A DNA stretch of 64,000 bases from Mycolicibacter nonchromogenicus (lineage in GTDB: Bacteria > Actinomycetota > Actinomycetes > Mycobacteriales > Mycobacteriaceae), in the NCBI RefSeq assembly GCF_002101775.1, contig NZ_LQPI01000023.1, forward strand, positions 1 to 64,000, given 5' to 3'. Both the position numbers and the translations under genes were made by a program. Positions 53,388-64,000 of the stretch are shown in pieces. The notes beneath the pieces were generated by a model. It did not search any database, was not told the origin of the DNA, and was given only the letters and a program-made list of their open reading frames with translations. The stretch's first letter is position 1, and each line of letters starts with the position of its first letter.

Positions 53388-53948
53388 CTAACCGGTCAGC
53401 TCGCTGCGGTCGGGATCGGCCAGCAGAGCGTCGCGTGCGCGCGCAACCCGGGACCGGATGGTGCCCACCGGGCAGCCGCAGACCGCGGCGGCGTCGGCGT
53501 AGGACAGACCGAACAGTTGAGTCAGCAACAGCGCCTCACGCTGATCGGTCGACAGGCCGGCGATCAACGCGTTCACCTCGACCACGTCCTCGAACCCGCG
53601 GTCCGGCCGGTCGCGTTCGAGCAGCAGCTCCGGGTCGGCGCCCGGCGCGGTGCGCGGACGCGCCTTGAGGTACCGGATGTGGTCGGCCACCACGCGCCGG
53701 GCGATGGCCAGCAGCCAGGTCCGGGCACTGGATCGGCCGGCGAATCGGGGGATCGAGCCGATCGCCCGCAGGAAGGTCTCCTGGGTCAGGTCGTCGGCAC
53801 TGACCCCATCGAAGAGGTAGGCCACGAATCGCCAGACATCGTGCTGAGTGGCCTTAATGAACGCCTCCAGCGCACGGGCATCGCCGGCGGCGGCGGCGAC
53901 GGCGAGAGCGGTGACAGCATCGTCATCGACCCGGTCAGCTCCCGCCAT
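53388..53948 (-). CDS. sigC: ECF sigma factor SigC
   Basis: 186 residues from the ATG at 53948, which has AAGGTGG eight bases upstream. Region 2 shows [20 protein letters not shown] and [13 protein letters not shown]; region 4 shows [20 protein letters not shown]. Length and sequence agree closely with M. tuberculosis SigC (Rv2069), linked there to copper acquisition. It is read in the same frame as the zf-HC2 ORF upstream with no stop between, yet has its own ribosome site. Its position next to lpqU differs from M. tuberculosis. Confidence 0.92.
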   Translation of the reverse strand: MAGADRVDDDAVTALAVAAAAGDARALEAFIKATQHDVWRFVAYLFDGVSADDLTQETFLRAIGSIPRFAGRSSARTWLLAIARRVVADHIRYLKARPRTAPGADPELLLERDRPDRGFEDVVEVNALIAGLSTDQREALLLTQLFGLSYADAAAVCGCPVGTIRSRVARARDALLADPDRSELTG

Positions 53949-54785
53949 GAACATCCACCTTAGACCCGGGGCGGTGTCGCTATTACGACGCATGGTCGTA
54001 GAGCTGTCGGTGCGGCTGACCGAGCGCAGATGGCGTCGGCGACCGCGGCTGACACCCACCGCCGGGGCCGCTCGGTCAGCGCCGCCGTCGGCATCCCTGC
54101 GGGCCGGGAGCGGGCCCGCGCCACCCATGCGCTGACGTGCCACCAGCAACGCGAACACCAAGCCGATCAGCACCGGCAGATGGCTGGCGATCCGAGCGGC
54201 TGTCACCTGCCCGTGGTAGGCATCCACGGCCACATAGCCGCCCAGGGCCAGCGCATATACCCCGGCGATCGCCGCGACACCGGCTGCCACAGACGGCCAG
54301 ATACCGGCGGCGATCATCGCCCCGCCGAGCGCCAACAGCCATGCGGTGGACTCATGCAGCAAATGCGCTCCGGTGGCCGCACCGTGGCCGTGGCCGTGCG
54401 CCGACACCATGCCGAAGTCCACGCCGGCGATCTGGATCGCCGCCATCACCACTTGGAGCACCCCGACGGCGATCAGCGCCGGGCGCCGAAAACCCCACCG
54501 CGACCACAGGCTGTCGCCGTCGTTCTCGGCGGTGATCGATGTCACGCCGGCGGCCGCCAGAATCTGGGCGGCCAGGTCAGGGCCGGTGCCGGCATCGGAG
54601 TCGGAGTTGATGTCGGTCAGGCGGCGGGCCTGGGCCGCGGCACCGACCAGCCACCGCCGGCAACTGCGGCATGATGCCAAGTGCGCATCGACCTGCTGCG
54701 CCGGCAGCTCCTGCTGCTCGCCGTCGAGCAGCGAGGACAGGGTCTCGCGCACCACCTCGCATCGCATGCCGACATAGTGGCTCAT
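53388..54785 (-). CDS. zf-HC2 anti-sigma-like membrane ORF, continuous in frame with sigC
   Basis: From ATG 54785 the frame runs unbroken through sigC (465 codons). The first about 230 residues are an anti-sigma-like unit: zinc site [15 protein letters not shown] (HxxxCxxC), four to five membrane spans ([40 protein letters not shown]) and a histidine-rich loop [18 protein letters not shown] that could bind metal. The 60 residues before SigC are basic and unconserved. Either a genuine anti-sigma/sigma fusion is made as well as SigC, or the anti-sigma stop was lost by mutation or sequencing error. Confidence 0.65.
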   Translation of the reverse strand: MSHYVGMRCEVVRETLSSLLDGEQQELPAQQVDAHLASCRSCRRWLVGAAAQARRLTDINSDSDAGTGPDLAAQILAAAGVTSITAENDGDSLWSRWGFRRPALIAVGVLQVVMAAIQIAGVDFGMVSAHGHGHGAATGAHLLHESTAWLLALGGAMIAAGIWPSVAAGVAAIAGVYALALGGYVAVDAYHGQVTAARIASHLPVLIGLVFALLVARQRMGGAGPLPARRDADGGADRAAPAVGVSRGRRRHLRSVSRTDSSTTMRRNSDTAPGLRWMFMAGADRVDDDAVTALAVAAAAGDARALEAFIKATQHDVWRFVAYLFDGVSADDLTQETFLRAIGSIPRFAGRSSARTWLLAIARRVVADHIRYLKARPRTAPGADPELLLERDRPDRGFEDVVEVNALIAGLSTDQREALLLTQLFGLSYADAAAVCGCPVGTIRSRVARARDALLADPDRSELTG

Positions 54786-54884
54786 TGAGCGCCCGGATAC
54801 AAAGATTCTTTTCCCGGGAACCAATCCGGGCCCTGCCGCGACCAATTGGTTGACCGAACGAGATCGTGTTGGAAGAGGTGTTCG

Positions 54885-56405
54885 ATGACCGCACCGGTCT
54901 GGCTGGCGTCGCCGCCGGAGGTGCACTCGGCGCTGTTGAGCGCCGGACCCGGGCCCGGTCCCCTGCTGGAGTCGGCCTCGGCCTATGCGTCGATGAGCGC
55001 GGAATACGCCGAAGTGGCCGCTGAACTGGACGCGGTGCTGGCCGGGGTGCAGGGCGGGGCCTGGCAGGGTCCCAGCGCCCAGCAGTACGCGGCTGCGCAC
55101 GGCCCGTACCTGAGCTGGCTGGCCGAGAGCGCCGCCAAGAGCACCGCGGCGGCCGGCCTGCACCAGACCGCGGCCGCGGCCTACACCACCGCGCTGGCCG
55201 GTATGCCGACCCTGGCCGAACTGGCCGCCAATCACGCGGTGCACGCGGCGTTGGTGGCGACGAACTTCTTCGGCATCAACACCATCCCGATCGCGCTGAA
55301 CGAAGCCGACTACGCGCGGATGTGGGTTCAGGCCGCGGAGATGATGACCGTCTACCAGGCCGTCGCGGGAGCGGCGCTGGCCTCGGTTCCGGCCGCGACC
55401 CCCGCGCCGCCGATCGTGGCCCCGGGGGCTGCCGAGGTCGCCGCTGCCCCCAGCTGGGAACAGCAGGTCAAGGACATGCTCACGCAGTTCAACATGGGCA
55501 TCGCCGACCCGATCGCCAGGTGGCTGTGGGCGCAGCTGGGTGTGGACGGATATCCGATCGAGGCGTATCCCTTCGCCAGCTCGGTCACCCAGATGCTGCT
55601 GCAGATCCCGGGGATGTCCCCGATCCTGGCCGGGGCCTTGGGTTGGACCACTTTCCACACGCTGATGTTGTTGTGGCCGATGGGGCAGATCGCCGTGCAG
55701 ATGGCGATCCCGATCGTGATGGCCGCAGCACCCGCCTTCGCCGCCGCCGCCGGGCTCGGTGCGCTCGGCGCGATCGGTGCGGTCGGCGCGGCGGGGTTCG
55801 ACCACCCGATCGAGGCCCCGTTGCCGGTGGGCAGCGTCGGCGCCCCGGTCGCCGCGGGGGTCCCCGCGCCCGCGATGGCCGAGGTGTGCGCCTGCGCAGA
55901 CCCGATCTCCTCAGCGGGCACCACCGCTCCTGCCTCCGCGAGTGCCGGCCTGCCGGCCGGCGGCGCAGCGGGCGGCGGACCGGGCGTGGGATTCGGACCC
56001 ACCTCCTGCCTGTACCTGGTGAGCAGCGTGTCCTCGTCGGCGCGCAGCTCCAGCGGTGCACGGCGTTCCCGCAGCGCCGACGAGGAGGCGTCGGAGAGCC
56101 AAGCCGCCCCCGGCGAAGCCACGGCGCAGGCCCTGGCCGCCAAGCGCCGGCAGCGGCAGCGCGCCAAGCAGCGCGGGTTCGGCGACGAATACATGGAGAT
56201 GAACATCGGCGTGACGCCCGAGTGGGACGGTCCGCCGCACGCGGTAAGCGCCTCAGACTCCGGGACCGGCCCGTTGGGCTTCGCCGGCACCGCGACCGCT
56301 GCGGGCCGGCGGGCGTCCGGAATCGCTGTGCTCACCGGTGACGGGCTCGACGACGAGCCGCGTGTTCCGATGCTGCCGGGCAGTTGGGGTGAGAACCCGA
56401 ACTGA
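54885..56405 (+). CDS. PPE-family protein, PPW subgroup
   Basis: 506 residues, ATG 54885 with GGAAGAGG upstream. N-terminus [20 protein letters not shown] (PPE variant), [10 protein letters not shown] (WxG), PPE domain to about residue 180, hydrophobic middle ([20 protein letters not shown]), then the C-terminal PPW signature [10 protein letters not shown] and VPMLPGSWG (PxxPxxW). Divergent from the sigC locus, convergent with mazG. No PE partner is adjacent. Probably exported by a type VII system. Confidence 0.88.
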   Translation: MTAPVWLASPPEVHSALLSAGPGPGPLLESASAYASMSAEYAEVAAELDAVLAGVQGGAWQGPSAQQYAAAHGPYLSWLAESAAKSTAAAGLHQTAAAAYTTALAGMPTLAELAANHAVHAALVATNFFGINTIPIALNEADYARMWVQAAEMMTVYQAVAGAALASVPAATPAPPIVAPGAAEVAAAPSWEQQVKDMLTQFNMGIADPIARWLWAQLGVDGYPIEAYPFASSVTQMLLQIPGMSPILAGALGWTTFHTLMLLWPMGQIAVQMAIPIVMAAAPAFAAAAGLGALGAIGAVGAAGFDHPIEAPLPVGSVGAPVAAGVPAPAMAEVCACADPISSAGTTAPASASAGLPAGGAAGGGPGVGFGPTSCLYLVSSVSSSARSSSGARRSRSADEEASESQAAPGEATAQALAAKRRQRQRAKQRGFGDEYMEMNIGVTPEWDGPPHAVSASDSGTGPLGFAGTATAAGRRASGIAVLTGDGLDDEPRVPMLPGSWGENPN

Positions 56406-56420
56406 TCGGGTGCGCCGACG

Positions 56421-57305
56421 CTAGGTCTGCGGCCAGTGGGCGCGCCACTGCTCTTCGGTGGGCTTGCCGATGATCGCCTTCTCGACCGCACGCACCGTGT
56501 CCATGAGCGCCAAAACCGCTGCCCGCAAGTCGTTTTCCGCATCGATGTCGGCGGCGACCGTGACGGTGGTGACCGACTCGGGGATCAGGTCCGCGGGCAC
56601 GCCGGCGCGGGCGAGCCGTTGCAGCACCTTTTGGGCCAGCGCCAGGGCCGGCTGCGCGGTCGGCACATCGTCGAGAATCGAATCGCCGGCCGCCTTCTCC
56701 AAAGCCTTGCGCTGTTCCCACTGCGCCATCTGCTCGGCCAGCGAGATCTCCTCACCGGCGAGCACCGCGGGCGCCCGGTTGCTCAGCTTGCGCAGCAGTG
56801 AATCCGCGACGTCGTCGATGCCGAACGGGTTCTGCGGCGCATCCTCGGCGATGCGGGCGTGAAACAGCACCTGCAGGAGCACATCCCCGAGCTCCGCGCA
56901 CAGCGCGTCGGCGTCGCCGCTGCGGACCGCGTCGAACAGCTCGTAGGTCTCTTCGAGCAGAAAGCGGCGCAGCGAGTCGTGGGTCTGCTCGCTCTCCCAC
57001 GGACCGGTGGAGCGCAGCCGGTCCATGATCGCGACGGCGTCGATCAGCCGCTCCCCCGGCGGCGCATCCGGCGCGGCGATCAGCGCTTCGCCGGCCGCCA
57101 GGCGAGCGACCACGTCGGGATGGTTGCGGTCCGACGACAGCAGCACCGGGGCTTCGGCACCCGAAAGCACCGATCGTGCCGCCGGCAACGACCACGGCAC
57201 CACGATCGGCAGTTCCTCGGTGTAGACGATCTCACCGGCAAGCAGCGCAAGGGCTTCGATCGGCACCAGCGAGGGTCGGCGCGGGTCGACCAGGACGACG
57301 GTCAT
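56421..57305 (-). CDS. mazG: Nucleoside triphosphate pyrophosphohydrolase MazG
   Basis: 294 residues from ATG 57305. The MazG Mg-binding motif is FLLEETYELFDAV with CAELGDVLLQVLFHARIA (EExxE ... ExxD). The N-terminal about 90 residues are a mycobacterial extension. It hydrolyses NTPs, including oxidised dCTP in mycobacteria, to NMP and PPi. It starts five bases after the mfd stop, so it is in one operon with the repair gene. Confidence 0.93.
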   Translation of the reverse strand: MTVVLVDPRRPSLVPIEALALLAGEIVYTEELPIVVPWSLPAARSVLSGAEAPVLLSSDRNHPDVVARLAAGEALIAAPDAPPGERLIDAVAIMDRLRSTGPWESEQTHDSLRRFLLEETYELFDAVRSGDADALCAELGDVLLQVLFHARIAEDAPQNPFGIDDVADSLLRKLSNRAPAVLAGEEISLAEQMAQWEQRKALEKAAGDSILDDVPTAQPALALAQKVLQRLARAGVPADLIPESVTTVTVAADIDAENDLRAAVLALMDTVRAVEKAIIGKPTEEQWRAHWPQT

Positions 57306-57310
57306 CGTGG

Positions 57311-60955
<3,645 letters not shown>

Positions 60956-61014
60956 GATGTGGGCAATTCTAGGCGGTGTGGCGCGGGCCGACGATTTGCG
61001 TTGCGGTGCAGGCC

Positions 61015-61659
61015 TTATTCGTCGTGCAGGGTCGGATCGGACTCCAGGTGAGTCAATCCGTTCCAGCACAGGTTGACCAGGTGCGCGGCCACCACTTCCT
61101 TCTTGGGTTCACGTACGTCGAGCCACCACTGGGCCGTCATCGACACCGAACCGACCAGCGCCTGGGCGTACAGCGGGGCGGTCTCGGGGTCCAGGCCGCG
61201 CCTGGCGAAGTCGCCGGCCAGAATCGACGACACCTGGCCGATGGCGTCGTTGAGCAGGGTCGAGTAGGTGCCGGAGCTGATCGACGCCGGGGAGTCGCGG
61301 ATCAGGATGCGGAATCCGTCGGTGTGCTCGTCGACGTAGGTCAGCAGGGCCAGCGCGACGCGCTCGACCCGCAACCGGGACTGGTTGTTGGTGGCCTTGG
61401 TCAGCGACGTGGTGATGCCGTCCAGCAACGCCGACATCTCGCGGTCGACCACCACGGCGTAGAGCCCCTCTTTACCGCCGAAGTGCTCATAGACCACGGG
61501 CTTGGAGACGTTGGCGCGCTGCGCGATCTCCTCGATGGAGGTGCCCTCATAGCCGCGCTCGGCGAACAGCGAGCGGGCGACATTGATGAGTTGGTGTCGG
61601 CGCTCGCTACCTGTCATCCGGGCTCGAGGCGCCCGGCCGTCCTTGTCCAGACCAGCCAC
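61015..61659 (-). CDS. TetR-family regulator (Rv1019-like)
   Basis: 214 residues from GTG 61659; ATG 61617 is an alternative. HTH from [20 protein letters not shown] to [20 protein letters not shown]; the ligand domain ends [15 protein letters not shown]. The GTG start is favoured because TACCCT lies six bases upstream, a leaderless promoter. Almost identical in layout to Rv1019, reported to regulate itself and the adjacent mfd-mazG genes in M. tuberculosis (from memory). Confidence 0.9.
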   Translation of the reverse strand: MAGLDKDGRAPRARMTGSERRHQLINVARSLFAERGYEGTSIEEIAQRANVSKPVVYEHFGGKEGLYAVVVDREMSALLDGITTSLTKATNNQSRLRVERVALALLTYVDEHTDGFRILIRDSPASISSGTYSTLLNDAIGQVSSILAGDFARRGLDPETAPLYAQALVGSVSMTAQWWLDVREPKKEVVAAHLVNLCWNGLTHLESDPTLHDE

Positions 61660-61665
61660 GCGACC

Positions 61666-61671
61666 AGGGTA
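61666..61671 (-). promoter_or_regulatory. -10 box of a leaderless TetR transcript
   Basis: TACCCT on the minus strand, six bases before the GTG at 61659; no ribosome site lies between. Confidence 0.5.
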
Positions 61672-61704
61672 GTCCGTTGGACTAGAGTCACTGCGGAACA
61701 CCGA

Positions 61705-61776
61705 TCCGTCGTGGTGTAATCGGCAGCACCTCTGATTTTGGTTCAGATAGTTCAGGTTCGAGTCCTGGCGACGGAG
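61705..61776 (+). tRNA. tRNA-Gln (anticodon TTG)
   Basis: 72-nt cloverleaf: acceptor TCCGTCG/CGACGGA with discriminator G, D arm with GGTGTAATCGGCAGCACC, anticodon arm TCTGA-TTTTGGT-TCAGA (anticodon TTG), T arm CAGG-TTCGAGT-CCTG. CCA is not encoded. Divergent from the TetR gene. Confidence 0.95.
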
Positions 61777-61835
61777 CTCAGATATGCGACCCACCCCTTT
61801 GGCGCGACCGTGCACAAAATGACAGGCTAGGCGGC

Positions 61836-63353
61836 GTGTCGACGCACAAACACGCCCCCTCGCGGCCAGGAGACGGCCCGGTGGCCAGCCAGGACGCCGT
61901 AATTGTCCTCGCGGCCGGAGCCGGCACCCGGATGGTCTCCGACACCCCCAAAGTGCTGCATGAGCTGGGCGGGCGCAGCATGCTGGCGCACTGCCTGCAC
62001 GCCGCCGCCGGCGTCGGACCCGGCCACCTGGTGGTGGTGCTGGGCCACGAGCACGAGCGCATCGCCGGAGCAGTCGACGAGCTGGCCCGGGCCCTGGACT
62101 GCCACATCGACATCGCCCTGCAGGCCCAACAGCTCGGCACCGGGCACGCGGTGCTGTGCGGCCTGGGGGCACTGCCCGACGACTTCGCCGGCACCGTCGT
62201 GGTCACCTCCGGTGACATCCCGCTGCTGGACACCGCCACGCTGCAGGCCCTGCTCGAAACGCACCGCACCGCCCCGGCGGCGGTCACGGTGTTGACCACC
62301 ACGATGGCCGACCCCACCGGCTACGGCCGCATCCTGCACACCCAGGACGGTGAGGTCACCGCGATCGTCGAGCAGGCCGACGCCACCGAGTCGCAGCGGC
62401 AGATCCGCGAAGTCAACGCCGGGGTGTACGCCTTCGACATCGCCGCGTTGCGTTCCGCGTTGGTCCGGCTGGGTTCGGACAACGCCCAGCACGAGCTGTA
62501 CCTCACCGACGTGATCGGCATCGTCCGCGGCGACGGTCAGGTGGTGCACGCCCGCCATGTCGACGACGCGGCGCTGGTGGCCGGCGTCAATGACCGGGTG
62601 CAACTGTCTGCGCTGGCCGGCGAACTCAACCGCCGCCTGGTGGCCGCCCATCAGCGGGCCGGAGTCACCATCGTCGACCCCACCAGCACCTGGATCGACG
62701 TGGACGTGGTCATCGGGCGCGACACCACCGTCGCGCCCGGAACCCAGCTGCTCGGCCGCACCGTCGTCGGTGCGCACTGCACCATCGGCCCGGACACCAC
62801 CTTGACCGATGTGACGGTGGGCGACGGTGCGTCGGTGATCCGCAGCCACGCCACCTCGTCGTCGATCGGCGCCGCGGCCACCGTCGGCCCGTTCACCTAC
62901 CTGCGCCCCGGCACCGTGCTGGGCGCGGAGGGCAAGCTGGGCGCGTTCGTGGAGACCAAGAACTCCACCATCGGCACCGGGACCAAGGTCCCGCACCTGA
63001 CCTACGTCGGCGACGCCGACATCGGCGACCACAGCAACATCGGCGCCTCCAGCGTGTTCGTCAACTACGACGGTCAGACCAAGCGGCGGACCACGGTGGG
63101 CTCGCACGTGCGCACCGGCTCGGACACCATGTTCGTGGCGCCGGTCAGCATCGGCGACGGCGCCTACACCGGAGCCGGCACCGTGGTGCGCCACGATGTG
63201 CCCCCGGGCGCCCTGGCGGTGTCGGCCGGCCCGCAGCGCAACATCGAGAACTGGGTACAGCGCAAGCGGCCCGGCAGCGCGGCCGCCGCGGCGGCCGACA
63301 AGGCGAACAATGCCGAAGAACCCGGCCCGACTCCCCCCGATCTGTCATCGTGA
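61836..63353 (+). CDS. glmU: Bifunctional UDP-GlcNAc pyrophosphorylase / GlcN-1-P acetyltransferase
   Basis: 505 residues, GTG start. The N-terminal uridyltransferase has [32 protein letters not shown] and [10 protein letters not shown]. The C-terminal left-handed beta-helix acetyltransferase has [23 protein letters not shown] and [13 protein letters not shown]. It makes UDP-GlcNAc for peptidoglycan and arabinogalactan linkage. An Ala/Glu/Pro-rich tail follows. It precedes prsA as in other mycobacteria. Confidence 0.97.
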   Translation: MSTHKHAPSRPGDGPVASQDAVIVLAAGAGTRMVSDTPKVLHELGGRSMLAHCLHAAAGVGPGHLVVVLGHEHERIAGAVDELARALDCHIDIALQAQQLGTGHAVLCGLGALPDDFAGTVVVTSGDIPLLDTATLQALLETHRTAPAAVTVLTTTMADPTGYGRILHTQDGEVTAIVEQADATESQRQIREVNAGVYAFDIAALRSALVRLGSDNAQHELYLTDVIGIVRGDGQVVHARHVDDAALVAGVNDRVQLSALAGELNRRLVAAHQRAGVTIVDPTSTWIDVDVVIGRDTTVAPGTQLLGRTVVGAHCTIGPDTTLTDVTVGDGASVIRSHATSSSIGAAATVGPFTYLRPGTVLGAEGKLGAFVETKNSTIGTGTKVPHLTYVGDADIGDHSNIGASSVFVNYDGQTKRRTTVGSHVRTGSDTMFVAPVSIGDGAYTGAGTVVRHDVPPGALAVSAGPQRNIENWVQRKRPGSAAAAAADKANNAEEPGPTPPDLSS

Positions 63354-63462
63354 GCTTGATCGCGTTGAGGCAGCCCGAGGCGAGATTTCGCACCGGGCTA
63401 CGTACCATAAGGCCCGAATTATTTCGACCGAAATCCACAATCTCCTACGGCGGGGGCAGCAC

Positions 63463-64000
63463 GTGAGCCACGACTGGACAGACAACCGCAAAAACCTGAT
63501 GCTCTTCGCCGGTCGCGCGCACCCGGAGTTGGCGGAGCAGGTCGCCAAAGAACTGGACGTCCCGGTGACGGCGCAGACCGCCCGGGACTTCGCCAACGGC
63601 GAGATCTTCGTGCGCTTCGACGAATCGGTGCGTGGCTGCGACGCCTTCGTGCTGCAGTCGCACCCGGCGCCGCTGAATCAGTGGCTGATGGAACAGCTGA
63701 TCATGATCGACGCGCTCAAGCGCGGCAGCGCCAAGCGGATCACCGCGATCCTGCCGTTCTACCCCTACGCGCGCCAGGACAAGAAGCACCGCGGCCGGGA
63801 GCCGATCTCGGCTCGCCTGGTTGCCGACCTGCTCAAAACCGCCGGCGCCGACCGGATCGTCACGGTGGACCTGCACACCGACCAGATCCAGGGTTTCTTC
63901 GACGGTCCGGTGGACCACATGCGGGCCCAGCCGCTGCTGATCGGCTACCTCAAAGAGAACTACGGTCACTCCGACGTCGTGGTGGTCTCCCCCGACTCCG
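63463..64000 (+). CDS. prsA: Ribose-phosphate pyrophosphokinase, 5' part
   Basis: The first 179 codons, cut by the window edge; GTG start (MSHDWTDNRKNLMLFAGRAH). Seen are the ATP/ribose-5-P elements FANGEIFVRF, PFYPYARQDKKHRGREPISA and the start of the PRPP-binding signature TVDLHTDQIQGFFDGPVDH. It makes PRPP for nucleotides, histidine and decaprenyl-phosphoryl-arabinose. About half the gene is missing. Confidence 0.95.
   Translation, partial: MSHDWTDNRKNLMLFAGRAHPELAEQVAKELDVPVTAQTARDFANGEIFVRFDESVRGCDAFVLQSHPAPLNQWLMEQLIMIDALKRGSAKRITAILPFYPYARQDKKHRGREPISARLVADLLKTAGADRIVTVDLHTDQIQGFFDGPVDHMRAQPLLIGYLKENYGHSDVVVVSPDS

Noticed and set aside
54786..55805. Upstream extension of the anti-sigma/sigC frame into the PPE gene
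   Set aside because: It would be antisense to a well-supported PPE gene and is low-complexity; the ATG at 54785 is the sensible limit.

Overview
The window is high-GC actinobacterial DNA from a mycobacterium. Diagnostic genes include a PE/PPE pair, a PPE of the PPW type, a GNYPPP-repeat antigen, FadD14, LpqU, an MPT63-like secreted protein and a SigC-type sigma factor. From recall, the gene order follows the M. tuberculosis block Rv1078 to Rv1017 in reverse. Several differences, including missing kdpFABC, an integrated island, and sigC next to lpqU, point to a non-tuberculosis species. I cannot name the species.

Layout. (1) Positions 1-6.5 kb hold pra (cut by the window edge), cystathionine beta-synthase, a LipU-like esterase, a GDSL hydrolase, a thiolase and a Bax-inhibitor-1 membrane protein, with a repeat-filled convergent intergenic region at 5.1-5.67 kb. 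(2) Positions 6.7-11.2 kb hold two crotonase-family genes, a membrane hydrolase, and a rhodanese/cysteine-dioxygenase pair preceded by a tiny polycysteine leader ORF. (3) Positions 11.4-20.9 kb hold two patatins, an SRPBCC protein, a DHDPR-like oxidoreductase, fadD14, a beta-propeller, and a flavoprotein divergent from a TetR gene. (4) Positions 20.9-28.9 kb are a tightly overlapping minus-strand operon: a DUF2126/transglutaminase giant, an ATP-grasp/alpha-E fusion, a transglutaminase and a zinc metallopeptidase. (5) Positions 30,339-43,471 are a 13.1 kb integrative element bounded by 43-bp direct repeats of a tRNA-Leu(UAA) 5' half. It carries a tyrosine integrase, an excisionase, a Rep-like ATPase, a DUF6188-MMPL exporter operon with two TetR regulators, and an AIPR-family abortive-infection protein. 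(6) Positions 43.7-49 kb hold a PE/PPE pair, a truncated KdpD with KdpE but no adjacent kdpFABC, and an MPT63-like protein with a 15-bp repeat tail. (7) Positions 49-64 kb are housekeeping genes: ppx, DUF501, ftsB-like, eno, lpqU, sigC with an in-frame anti-sigma-like ORF, a PPE, mazG, mfd, a TetR gene, tRNA-Gln, glmU and prsA (cut by the edge).

The points that most deserve a second look are these: a 57-bp repeat family that invades coding sequences without breaking frame; the polycysteine leader before cysteine dioxygenase; the island with its core and arm-type integrase sites, which cuts a tRNA gene off from its native promoter; the anti-sigma/SigC in-frame arrangement; and the orphan truncated KdpDE.
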